From Polyangiaceae bacterium (GTDB taxonomy: Bacteria > Myxococcota_A > Polyangia > Polyangiales > Polyangiaceae): a DNA stretch of 64,000 nucleotides. Location of the stretch: assembly GCA_025937785.1 (NCBI GenBank), contig JAICQQ010000003.1:78320-142319 (forward strand). Direction: 5' to 3'. Of this stretch, positions 1-8,400 are shown in pieces (position 1 is the first letter of the stretch; every line of letters begins with the position of its first letter). A program made the position numbers and the translations under genes. The notes below the pieces were generated by a model that had not been told where the DNA came from, did not search any database, and saw nothing but the letters and a program-made list of their open reading frames with translations.

Positions 1-381
1 CGAGTTCTCGGGCGCAGCCGAGTCGTCGAGCGGGCGGGTGCGGTGCCCGTGGCGTGTGACGTTCAAGGGCGTCTGGAAAATTTCTCGTCCGGGGCAGTCA
101 TGCGCTTGCTGGCGAGCGAACGCAAGACTGGGGTGCTCTGGTTGCACCGGCACGGCGAGCGCGTGCGTATGTCGTTTCGCGCGGGTGAGCCCGTGCGGAC
201 GGAGTGCAGCCACGACGTCTCCATGGATTGGCGTGACTGCCTTGCTGCCGTGCTGGGGTGGAGCACCGGCGACTTTTGCTTCGTGGAACAGATCGTTCGA
301 GAAGACGACGAAATGCGGACTACCGTGGTCGAATTGCTGGATGGCATTTCTCCCGGGCTGAGCTGCGGGCGCCGCGCATGA
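1..381 (+). CDS. DUF4388 domain protein, 5' end outside the window
   Basis: The reading frame is open back to base 1, so the gene probably begins upstream; a GTG at 43 is the main start inside the window. The visible 112-126 residues resemble a DUF4388 (PATAN-type) module: a polar start followed by a helix like SSGAVMRLLASERKTG, then beta strands (GVLWLHRHGERVRMSF) and the typical GEPVRTECS turn, then a helical end (STGDFCFVEQIV). Such modules usually sit at the C-terminus of response-regulator or gliding-related proteins in myxobacteria, as in the gene at 47045 in this window. The partner and signal are unknown. Domain call is by pattern only. Confidence 0.7.
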   Translation, partial: RVLGRSRVVERAGAVPVACDVQGRLENFSSGAVMRLLASERKTGVLWLHRHGERVRMSFRAGEPVRTECSHDVSMDWRDCLAAVLGWSTGDFCFVEQIVREDDEMRTTVVELLDGISPGLSCGRRA

Positions 382-449
382 TCGTGTGCCGCGCCGTTGC
401 CGCCCTTACGCTGCTTCGACCCTTTACCCCTGCTGACGAAAGAGCATCA

Positions 450-599
450 ATGACTAACCAAAAGCACGAACGTGAACGAGAGCCCTACAAGCGCAAGCTC
501 ATCGCCGACTTTCCTTCCGGCATTTTGCTCAGCGTTTCGGTACGCGACCTCGAAGAGATGGAGAGGCCCGATCGCGATGACGAGTCCGACGAGAGCTGA
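450..599 (+). CDS. small hypothetical protein (49 aa)
   Basis: A short charged protein beginning MTNQKHEREREPYKRK and ending in an acidic tail (PDRDDESDES). The ATG at 450 follows a purine-rich stretch (GACGAAAGAG) that could serve as a ribosome binding site. The frame is also open further upstream, but the composition before 450 looks non-coding and overlaps the DUF4388 gene. No family is recognised. It has no membrane segment or cysteine. It lies 68 bases after the DUF4388 gene and could be cotranscribed. Confidence 0.45.
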   Translation: MTNQKHEREREPYKRKLIADFPSGILLSVSVRDLEEMERPDRDDESDES

Positions 600-910
600 G
601 TCGGAGCCGCGACGCGGCGCCTTCTGACGGATCGCCTCTCACAATCGACGATGGCGTGTGCATTTGCGCGTGGCTCACGAGCGAACCGAGTCTCAAAAGC
701 GCCGGCTGGCCGGTTTCGTTGAAAACCTGAAGGATCGTGCGCTGGCGGGGCATCCACCGACCTAGCGACCAATTGCGGCTTTGGCACGAAGTTCATTCGA
801 CGCCGGAACGAGAGCGGGCATCAAACCGCTCTTTTGGTTGCGCCTAACGGCTAGTCTCGGCGCGGCGACTCGTGTAAGGCCCATGCGCAAAGCTCGGAAA
901 GGATCTCGTC
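600..910. other. intergenic region without a clear gene
   Basis: About 310 bases between the small charged protein and the lipoprotein at 911. Open frames here on both strands have poor composition and no recognisable motif. The promoter of the lipoprotein gene presumably lies here, but I see no convincing -35/-10 pair. Confidence 0.5.
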
Positions 911-1687
911 ATGCACAAACGTTTCATCGCACTCACTCTCTTGGGTGGCTACGTCATGGCAGTGGGCTGCGTGCCCAAGCAAGACGCCAACGCGCCACCT
1001 CCACCACCAGCGGGAAACACCACCCAGATTCAAGACGAGACCGCGGGGCAGCCGACCGGCGGCGGGCCCATACCGCCGAACATCAACGCCGGTGTTTGCC
1101 CCACCAAGACGGTGTTGGACGACGGTGAAGACGGCGACCATCAAGCCTACAAGGACGATCAGCGCGGTGGCTACTGGTACACGTATGCCGACAAGGCAGG
1201 CACCGTGGTCGAGCCGAGCGGTGAGTTCAAGATGTCCGAAGGCGGCCCCGACGGCTCCAAGTGGGCTGCAAAGATGAGCGGCAAGACCGGGCCCGGCGGC
1301 ATTCTGTACGCGGGCGTCGGGTTCTCGATCACCGACCCGAAAGCGCCGGTGGACCTGTCATGCTGCAAAGGTGTGTCGTTTTACGGGAAGAAGGCTGGTG
1401 CAGGCATCGCCGCCGTGCGCCTGAAGGTGCCCGACGCGCAAACGACCCCTGAGGGCAACCAGTGCAAGCAGTGCTACAACGATTTCGGGCGCGACTACAT
1501 GTTCACCGATCAGTGGACCAAGTACGAGCTGCCCTTCGCGGACATGTCGCAAGAGCCGAGCTGGGGTGACAAGTTCCCCGGCATCAAGGCCTCGCACATC
1601 TACGGCCTGCAGTGGCAGGTGAAGGACCCGAATCAGAGCTTCGAGATTTGGGTCGATAACGTCGAACTGATCGGCTGCGGCGGCTGA
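911..1687 (+). CDS. predicted lipoprotein with C-terminal jelly-roll-like domain
   Basis: 258 residues. The N-terminus (MHKRFIALTLLGGYVMAVGC) is a lipoprotein signal ending in an AVGC lipobox at about Cys20, followed by a proline-rich linker (APPPPPAG). The ATG at 911 follows AAAGGA by 9 bases. The rest is beta-rich; the end (EIWVDNVELIGC) resembles carbohydrate-binding jelly-roll domains of the CIA30/CBM type, in which the last strand carries a conserved D-N-V/I motif. Several cysteines (CC pair, CKQC) may form disulfides. Probably outer-membrane or surface attached; ligand unknown. It faces the minus-strand gene at 1720 across a hairpin. Confidence 0.75.
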   Translation: MHKRFIALTLLGGYVMAVGCVPKQDANAPPPPPAGNTTQIQDETAGQPTGGGPIPPNINAGVCPTKTVLDDGEDGDHQAYKDDQRGGYWYTYADKAGTVVEPSGEFKMSEGGPDGSKWAAKMSGKTGPGGILYAGVGFSITDPKAPVDLSCCKGVSFYGKKAGAGIAAVRLKVPDAQTTPEGNQCKQCYNDFGRDYMFTDQWTKYELPFADMSQEPSWGDKFPGIKASHIYGLQWQVKDPNQSFEIWVDNVELIGCGG

Positions 1688-1701
1688 ACCTTGCCGCTGC
1701 G

Positions 1702-1739
1702 GGGTGGGCCGGGGCTAATTCAGCCTGGCCCGCCCACCC
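1702..1739. terminator. terminator-like hairpin between convergent genes
   Basis: GGGTGGGC (1702-1709) pairs perfectly with GCCCACCC (1732-1739), with a further inner GGCT/AGCC pairing (1713-1716 with 1722-1725). It lies between the convergent genes ending at 1687 (+) and 1720 (-), overlapping the stop of the latter, so it could end transcription from both sides. There is no clear U-tract, so intrinsic activity is uncertain. Confidence 0.45.
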
Positions 1740-2337
1740 GCAATTCGATGCTACCCTTGGTCCGGCGCTGGACGCTCATGGACCGTTCCACGCCCGTGGC
1801 AGCATAAAAAAGCGCACGCAGCATCGCGAGGACGGTCTGCAGGTACAAGGGGTCCAGGGCGGCGGCGCGGCGCCGGATCTTGATCTCGGCCACGCCATCT
1901 TTGGAGCTGGCAGTGACACTCGTGTCGCCCCGTTCGAGCCGTTGCCACAGGCTGGGCAGTTTCGACACGATCTGCGCGGCGCCCCCCAGCTCCATGGCTT
2001 CGCGGAAGCTGTGACGCATTGCGTGGAGCGTCACGTCGTACACCAACCCGTGGTACTTCCCGAGGTCGCCCTCGGCGAGCGTTTCGAAGCTTGCGTGGAG
2101 GATCGGCAGCAGCAACTGATTCGGATACCAGGCGTCAGCGCGGGGTTGGAGCAGCGCTCGGCGCGCTTCGGCGTCGAGACGTCTGCCCAGCGTGTCGAGC
2201 GTTCCTGACTGGAAGCGCGCCACGACGAAGCGCTTGATCGACACGAACACCGTTCCGGCAACACCCGCGACGGGAATGCCTTGCGCTGGCGGGTCGCTCG
2301 GTTTGGGCCGCGAGCTGGGAGCTGTGTCTGCGTGCAT
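1720..2337 (-). CDS. DUF2378-like (TIGR02265-type) myxobacterial protein
   Basis: 205 residues, soluble, no signal peptide. The layout recalls the myxobacterial DUF2378/TIGR02265 paralogues: a helical N-terminal half (SIKRFVVARFQSG, then YPNQLLLPILHASFETLAEG), a middle helix (MRHSFREAMELGGAAQIVSK) and a C-terminal beta/helix part with ALDPLYLQTVLAMLRAL. The assignment is from general pattern and is tentative. The function of that family is unknown; it is distantly V4R/heme-NO-binding-like. The gene is transcribed towards the lipoprotein at 911 and divergently from rlmI; about 180 bases separate the two starts. Confidence 0.6.
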   Translation of the reverse strand: MHADTAPSSRPKPSDPPAQGIPVAGVAGTVFVSIKRFVVARFQSGTLDTLGRRLDAEARRALLQPRADAWYPNQLLLPILHASFETLAEGDLGKYHGLVYDVTLHAMRHSFREAMELGGAAQIVSKLPSLWQRLERGDTSVTASSKDGVAEIKIRRRAAALDPLYLQTVLAMLRALFYAATGVERSMSVQRRTKGSIELRVGGPG

Positions 2338-2520
2338 ACGGTCCCTCTCAATGCAGGATCCCTCTCAATGCAGGATACGTGCCCACGCACTCTGCGCGGC
2401 ACGCTCCAGAAGTGTCGTCATCCGTGCGGTCCGCAGGGGCCGGCCACGCAGGCACGCGACAATCGTGTCGCGACCACGGACAGCAGCTTTCGGCAGGAGG
2501 ACACGCTAATAGTCCAGGCC

Positions 2521-3729
2521 GTGACCCCCAAGCAGAAACACGCGCGAGCCCGTGGCGGCCGCTCCCAGAAGTCCGGGGAGACGTTGACCCTGTCACCGAG
2601 TCTCGGCAGCCGCCTCGCCGCCGGGCATCGCTGGGTCTACCGGACGCACTTGCCGCACGGTTTCCAGGCGCTTACCGGCGCTTGGATCCATGTTCGCGCC
2701 GGCGACTTCGCAGGGTATGCGCTGTTTGACGAGGAGTCACCCGTGGCCCTGCGCATTTTCTCCAGCCGTCGGCAGCCTGACGCGGAGTGGGTGGCGGCGC
2801 GCGTCGCAGAAGCTTGGGCCTTGCGTCGCCCGTTGCTGGCAACGACAGAAGCCTGCCGGCTCGTGTACGGTGAAGGGGATGGCCTGCCCGGGATCGTCGT
2901 GGACTACTATGGGGGCTACTGCTCGTTGGTCACCTACTCGCCTTCCGTCGAAGGCATCGTCGAGTGGGTGGTCCAAGCGTTGATGACGCTGCCCCCGGTG
3001 AAAGGCGTGGTGCGTCGCGCGGCTACTCGCGGAGAGCAGCTCGAGGTGCTCGCTGGCGCGGCACCTCCGCCCGATCTCGTGGTGAGCGAAGGAGGTTGGC
3101 GCCTGCGTGTCGACCTGCTCGAGGGGCAGAAGACCGGTCTGTTTCTGGACCATCGCGCGAATCGCAGCTTCGTGGCAGGACTGTGCCGCGACGCGTCCGT
3201 GTTGAATCTGTTCTGCTACACCGGAGCGTTTTCGCTCGCTGCGCTGGCCGGCGGGGCGCGGCACGTGGCCAGCGTCGACGCCGCGGCACCCAGCATCCGC
3301 GCGGCGCGCGAGAACTTCGCTGAAAACGGGCATGACCCCGAACGTTTCGAGTTTGCCGTCGCCGACGTGTTCGAGTACCTGGAGCGAGCGCGCAACGAGG
3401 GCCGTCGTTTCGACGTGGTCATCAGCGACCCCCCCAGTTTCGCCAAACGCCGAGATCAGCAGCGGCTCGCGCTGAAGGCTTATCGCAAACTGGCAGTGCT
3501 CGGGCTGCGAGTCACGGCTCCGGGCGGCTTTTACGTGGCGGCCAGCTGCACGAGCCAGGTCTCGCCCGCGGAGTTCTGGCAAACCGTGGTCGAGGCCGCA
3601 GAACGCGCCAACCGGCGGGTTCAGCTGATCCACGAGGCCTTTCACGATGTGGATCACCCCGTGTTCGTCGGCCACCCCGAGGGGCGCTACCTCAAGTGCT
3701 TCGTCACCCGCGTGCTCGAGCCTTGCTAG
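2521..3729 (+). CDS. rlmI: class I SAM-dependent rRNA methyltransferase, RlmI-like
   Basis: Predicted 23S rRNA cytosine-C5 methyltransferase (position 1962 in E. coli numbering), using S-adenosylmethionine. With the GTG start at 2521 it has 402 residues, close to the usual 396. An AGGAGG lies at 2495-2500, rather far upstream. The frame is open to 2281, but that part overlaps the divergent gene and looks non-coding. An N-terminal PUA-like part (HRWVYRTHLPHG, GDFAGYALFD) is followed by a Rossmann methyltransferase: SAM motif NLFCYTGAFSLAAL near residue 229, DPPSF motif IV near 303 and the catalytic-type SCTSQVS near 341. The gene converges on the lipoprotein at 3736 with a 6-base gap. Confidence 0.88.
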   Translation: MTPKQKHARARGGRSQKSGETLTLSPSLGSRLAAGHRWVYRTHLPHGFQALTGAWIHVRAGDFAGYALFDEESPVALRIFSSRRQPDAEWVAARVAEAWALRRPLLATTEACRLVYGEGDGLPGIVVDYYGGYCSLVTYSPSVEGIVEWVVQALMTLPPVKGVVRRAATRGEQLEVLAGAAPPPDLVVSEGGWRLRVDLLEGQKTGLFLDHRANRSFVAGLCRDASVLNLFCYTGAFSLAALAGGARHVASVDAAAPSIRAARENFAENGHDPERFEFAVADVFEYLERARNEGRRFDVVISDPPSFAKRRDQQRLALKAYRKLAVLGLRVTAPGGFYVAASCTSQVSPAEFWQTVVEAAERANRRVQLIHEAFHDVDHPVFVGHPEGRYLKCFVTRVLEPC

Positions 3730-3735
3730 CGGAAC

Positions 3736-4761
3736 TCAACAGAGGCACCCGCCCGCCACCCGGACGCAGGCGTTCCAGCCACACGCGCCGTTGCAGGTCT
3801 GAGTCCCGGTACAGTACGCACCGACCCCACCGCAGCCGTTCGCGTCGAAGACAAAGCAGTCTTGCGTTGTGCCTGGAGTGCATACGGTCTGAGTCGGGCA
3901 ACCGCTGACCGAATTGAAACCGTTTTCGTTGCAAGTGCCACCGCCGCAGCTGGACGCGACGCACCACTTTTCTGACTGGCTGTCACAGCTGTTCTCGAAG
4001 CTGCAGCTCCCGCAGTAGTTGTCACCGCACTGACGTCCGTTGGTGTCCCGGGCGCAGCCCACGGTGTCCGCTTCTTCATTCGACACGCCTTGGCACGCGC
4101 CGGCGAGGCAAGTGAAGGTCGTGCACGTTTGGGTACGGCTCCCGACGTTGACGCATTCGCTGCCGTAGGAGCATTCGCTCCATTCCGAGCAGATGGGATC
4201 TTTGCACGGGTGGTTGTCGGTCACGCGGGTGCACGACTCGGTTTGGACGATCTCGCTCTCCTGACATTCGCCAGCCGTGCACTTCCGCGCGATGCAGGTT
4301 CGGCTCATCATCCCCGTGAGCGCACACGGGTCATCCGCGGTGCACTCACCGAAAGCCAGGTCGCAAATGACCTCGCCGCAGAGGTCACCGTCGCTACCCG
4401 CGCCGCATTGCCCCGACGTTGAGGAACCCCCGTCTCCACTGTCGTGACCCCCGTCTCCACTGTCGTGACCCCCGTCCCCGCTGCCATGACCGGGTGCTCC
4501 CGCTTCGCCCGCCGCGCCCGCGCCCGCGCCCCCTGCAGCGTCGCTTGCCGTCTTCGTGCCGCCGTGCCCGCCGGAAGCCACGCTGCTGCCGGTATTCGCA
4601 CCGCCACCGGTATCTACGTCGCCGGCGCTTCCGCCTTCCGAGGCCCCAGCCGCGCCCCCGGCTCCGCGATCGGCGTATTCCTTGGAGGCGGTGCAACTCG
4701 ACACGCCGATCGACGTTGCCGCCAACAAGACTAGCAAGAGACGCCTGCAGTGACCCTTCAT
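3736..4761 (-). CDS. cysteine-rich predicted lipoprotein
   Basis: About 341 residues from the ATG at 4761. The signal sequence (MKGHCRRLLLVLLAATSIG) ends in a VSSC lipobox. A long Gly/Ala/Ser linker follows (about residues 30-115), including tandem GDGGHDS units encoded by a short near-perfect DNA repeat (about 4424-4484). The C-terminal two thirds hold some 35 cysteines in no order I recognise, with pieces such as CARDTNGRQCGDNYCGSC and CNGACGWNAC. The pattern is typical of surface-anchored myxobacterial proteins with disulfide-rich, possibly binding, domains. The same frame is open up to 5433, but the lipoprotein signal fixes the likely start at 4761. Function unknown. Confidence 0.75.
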   Translation of the reverse strand: MKGHCRRLLLVLLAATSIGVSSCTASKEYADRGAGGAAGASEGGSAGDVDTGGGANTGSSVASGGHGGTKTASDAAGGAGAGAAGEAGAPGHGSGDGGHDSGDGGHDSGDGGSSTSGQCGAGSDGDLCGEVICDLAFGECTADDPCALTGMMSRTCIARKCTAGECQESEIVQTESCTRVTDNHPCKDPICSEWSECSYGSECVNVGSRTQTCTTFTCLAGACQGVSNEEADTVGCARDTNGRQCGDNYCGSCSFENSCDSQSEKWCVASSCGGGTCNENGFNSVSGCPTQTVCTPGTTQDCFVFDANGCGGVGAYCTGTQTCNGACGWNACVRVAGGCLC

Positions 4762-4844
4762 CGAACACCCCACATTGGACCGCTCCTGGCTAACACAGTC
4801 GATCGTAGGCGACAATCTAACGCTGGTGGCCCGCTGCGGACCGC

Positions 4845-5290
4845 TCAGCCGCGCGGGCGCGCCAGCACGATCAGGCGCGCAGAATGCCCGCGCGGGGGCG
4901 CAAAGCTCCCAGGCGCTGGCCGGACCCCTTCGATGCGCACGCGCCCCGTGAGGGCGAACACATCGGGTGCGCCCGTGGGACGGGGTCGCGTTTCGCCGTC
5001 GGGCACGTGCACCAAGAGTTGCTTGCCCTGCACGTCCGGGTCGGGACCGAGCGCAACAGGGGACGAGCTTCCGTCGTCGCCGCGGATCTGGAACTCGGAG
5101 ACTTCGAACACGAGCGGTCCGCCGAGACAGCAGTGCTGTCGCTTCATGAGCACGGTCGCGCCCGCGCCCTGCACGACCCCCAAAAATGTGGTCGCAAAAC
5201 GCCTCGGGCAACGCTGCGTTGGGCGTCCATCCTCGCAGGGGCAGGCCCCCCCGAACTCCTTCCCACCACGACGACCTGCAGACGCGGCAT
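4845..5290 (-). CDS. hypothetical secreted protein, apparently frameshifted
   Basis: The uninterrupted coding frame covers 4845 to about 5250; its only standard in-frame start is a TTG at 5183, although coding-like sequence (ACPCEDGRPTQRCPRR) continues upstream of it. A natural N-terminus (MPRLQVVVVGRSSGG, ATG at 5290) lies in another frame. The two frames join if the seven-base C run at 5246-5252 had eight bases. The joined protein would have about 148 residues: a short hydrophobic start, a Cys motif, a beta-rich body (QHCCLGGPLVFEVSEFQIRG) and a VRIEG..RLIVLAR end. No family is recognised. It may be an assembly indel or a real inactivation; see findings. Confidence 0.5.
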
Positions 5291-5477
5291 GAACGGCAAC
5301 AGAACGTCCGAGGCGTGCGCGGTCCGTCCGGAAGAGTCGCGTCTCGTGCTATAGAGTGACGCGCCGAATCTCGAGAACTTCGAGGACGAGGACACCAAGA
5401 AGTAACTGGCCCAGCCGGCGTCGCTTGGTGCATCGTCGATCGATCACGATACAGAACGAGACGCCGGGCATGCTCAC

Positions 5478-8400
5478 GTGCCCACCGGAATCAGAGAAAT
5501 GCCTATGGAGAGTGACAGCAAGACCGATGGCCGTGTTGCTATTGCCGCGTTGAGCACCGACCTGTCGGAGCTTCAACCGATTCATTCAGGCTCGAGGCAT
5601 CAGCTGTATCGCTACGGTTGGGGCGAGGCTGCCGTGGTCATCAAGCGTAGCGCGGCGGAGTCGACGGGCGAGAGCTCAGCCGCGGCCGTTCGCCACGAGT
5701 TCGAGCTTCTCCGCGACGTCACGCTGCCAGGCATCGTCAGATTGGTCCAGCTGATCGATACGGGAAGCGGGCCCGCGCTCGTGATGGAGGACGCCGGGGA
5801 CAGCAATCTCGCCCAACGAATCCAATCGGGACCGCTCTGCATCGAGGGATTCCTGGATATCGCGGTTCAACTTGCGGAAACCGTTGCGCGGCTACACGGC
5901 GCTCAAATCATTCACCGTGACATCCATCCGGGCAACGTCGTCTGGAACTCGAAGCGTGAGACTGCGACTCTCTGCGATTTCGCGATTGCCAGGACTCTGC
6001 CCACGCTGGTGATGGAAAGCCCCAACCCCAACCAGCTCGAGGGAACCCTTCCCTACATGTCGCCCGAGCAAACTGGACGTACGGGCCGGCGCGTGGATTG
6101 GCGAGCGGATCTCTACTCGCTGGGGGCGACGTTCTACCAGCTTTTGACTGGACGGCCGCCGTTCGTTGGACGTGATGCGGCGGCGTTGGCCCACGCTCAG
6201 ATCGCGCGACTTGCCCGGCCCCCGCAAGAGATCAACGCGCAGGTGCCGCTGACACTCTCGCGCCTCGTGCTCAAATTGCTCGAGAAGGATCCACAGCAGC
6301 GCTACCAGTCCGCGGCTGCGCTGGCCGCGGATCTCCGCGAAGCAAGAAAGCAATGGCTGCGATCGGCAACGATTGAGCCGTTTCCACTCGCCTTACACGA
6401 GGTGCCGCGCGGGTTGAGCATCCCTGACAAGCTGTACGGCCGCGAGAAAGAACTGCAATCGCTCGCCGAAGCGTTCGCGCGAACCTGTGCGGGGGGACGA
6501 GAATTGATGCTCGTCACCGGTGGTCCCGGGATTGGCAAATCGGCACTCGTGGACCAACTCCGCGCATCCGTTAGCCACGGTCGAGGATTCTACGCCGCGG
6601 GCAAGTTCGATCAGCTTCAGCGAAGCGTCCCGTTCTCAGGCTTGGCGCATGCGCTTCGGAACCTAGCCCGTCAGTTGCTGACGGAAGCCGAAACAGCTTT
6701 GGACGTATGGCGGCTACGCATCGAAGAAGCGGTTCTGCCCAATGGGCAGCTCCTGATAGGCCTCATGCCCGAGCTCGAGCAATTGCTCGGCCCGCAACCA
6801 CCGGTTCTGGAGGTGGGTCCGGTGGAATCGAGAAATCGCTTTCACTTGGTCCTCACACGGTTCTTGCGCGTCTTCGCCCGGCCGGAACACCCGTTCGTTC
6901 TCTTCTTGGACGACCTGCAGTGGGTCGACGCCGCTTCGTTGCAACTCCTCGAACAGTGGGTGAGCGACGCTGCCAGCCATCACCTCTTGGTGATTGGCGC
7001 CTATCGTGACAACGAGGTCGGCCCGTCACACCCTTTGTCACTGTCCCTCGCCGGGCTGCGGGACACGGGCTGTGACATCCACACGATTCACCTGAAACAG
7101 CTCGGCGCAGGCGCGATCGAGCAGCTGGCAGCCGACACCTTTGGCGAAGACACGACGCGAATGCGGTTCTTGGCCGATCTCATCCTGCGCAAGTCGGCCG
7201 GCAATCCGTTCTTCGTCCGGCGCTTGCTTCACCTGATGCATGCGCAGGGTCTCTTCCGATTCCTTTCGGATGCTCGTCGTTGGACCTGGGATGAATCAGA
7301 AATCGAGCGGGCTCCCATCTCGGACGACGTGCTGGACGTGATGATGCTGGCCATTGATCGGCTGCCGTCCTCCGCGCGACAGATTCTCGAGACCGGCGCC
7401 TGCATCGGTCATCAGTTCCAGCTCACTACACTCGCCGAATTGACCAATCTCTCTCTGAAGACCGTGACCGAGCAGGTTTGGCCGGCAATCGAAGATGGGT
7501 TGTTGGTTGCGATTCACGACGCGGATAAGCCGGCCCGCCTCGCGAGTTGCTTCGAAAACGGAACGAGCCCCTCTGAACTCAGCTTGCGGTTCTCCCATGA
7601 TCGCGTGCAGCAGGCGGCGTACGGTCTGCTGAGCGAACAACGTCGGCAAGCGCTCCACCATGCCATCGGCCGGCGGCTGCTCGACCTCGCGGGCGACAAC
7701 CTCGACGCGAACTTGTTCGAGATCGTCGATCAGCTCGACCTCGGGGAGGCGTTCGTCGTCCACGACGCAGAACGGCATTCCCTGGTTCGGCTAAACCTCG
7801 CTGCCGGGCGGAAGGCGAAGGCGTCGGCAGCCTATCGGGCCGCGTTCGAGTATCTGACCGTGGCGAAGCGTCACCTCGGCGCTCGGGCCTGGGAGGACCG
7901 GCGGGACCTCACCTTCGAGGTCCATCGCGAACTCGCCGAAAGCGCCTATCTCGCAGGCGAGCACGCGACAGCTGAAACACTCGTCGAAACGTCTCTCGCA
8001 CACGCCCCTTCCAACATCGCGAAGGCAGAGCTCTATGGCCTGCGCGTGCTCGCGGCCACCGTTGCAACCGATTGGTCGCGCGCCCTACTCTGGGGACGAG
8101 AAGGGCTTTGCGTTTATGGGCTGGAATGGCCGCTGGAAGGCCTCGCCGACGCGATCGAAGCCGAAGTCGCCGCAGTGATGCGAAACCTCGGGGCACGAAG
8201 CATCGAGGACCTCGTCGACGAGCCGGACGTAGAGGATGCGGATATTCGCGCCAGCATGCGCTTGTTGGCGCTCCTGGGCGCGCCAGCGTACTTCAGTGGC
8301 GCGGACGTACTCGTCTTTCTTTTCGCGCGCGCCGTGAACCTCTCCCTCATGCATGGCCCATCGCCCTATTCCGCTTTTGCGTACGTGCTCTACGGCGGCA

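Noticed and set aside
2281..2520. Longer start for rlmI
   Set aside because: Overlaps the divergent gene; the extra residues do not match the family, and the GTG at 2521 gives the usual length.
4884..5354. A 156-codon plus-strand frame opposite the frameshifted gene
   Set aside because: The minus-strand protein has a coherent beta-rich, cysteine-bearing body; this one is Arg/His-rich without features.
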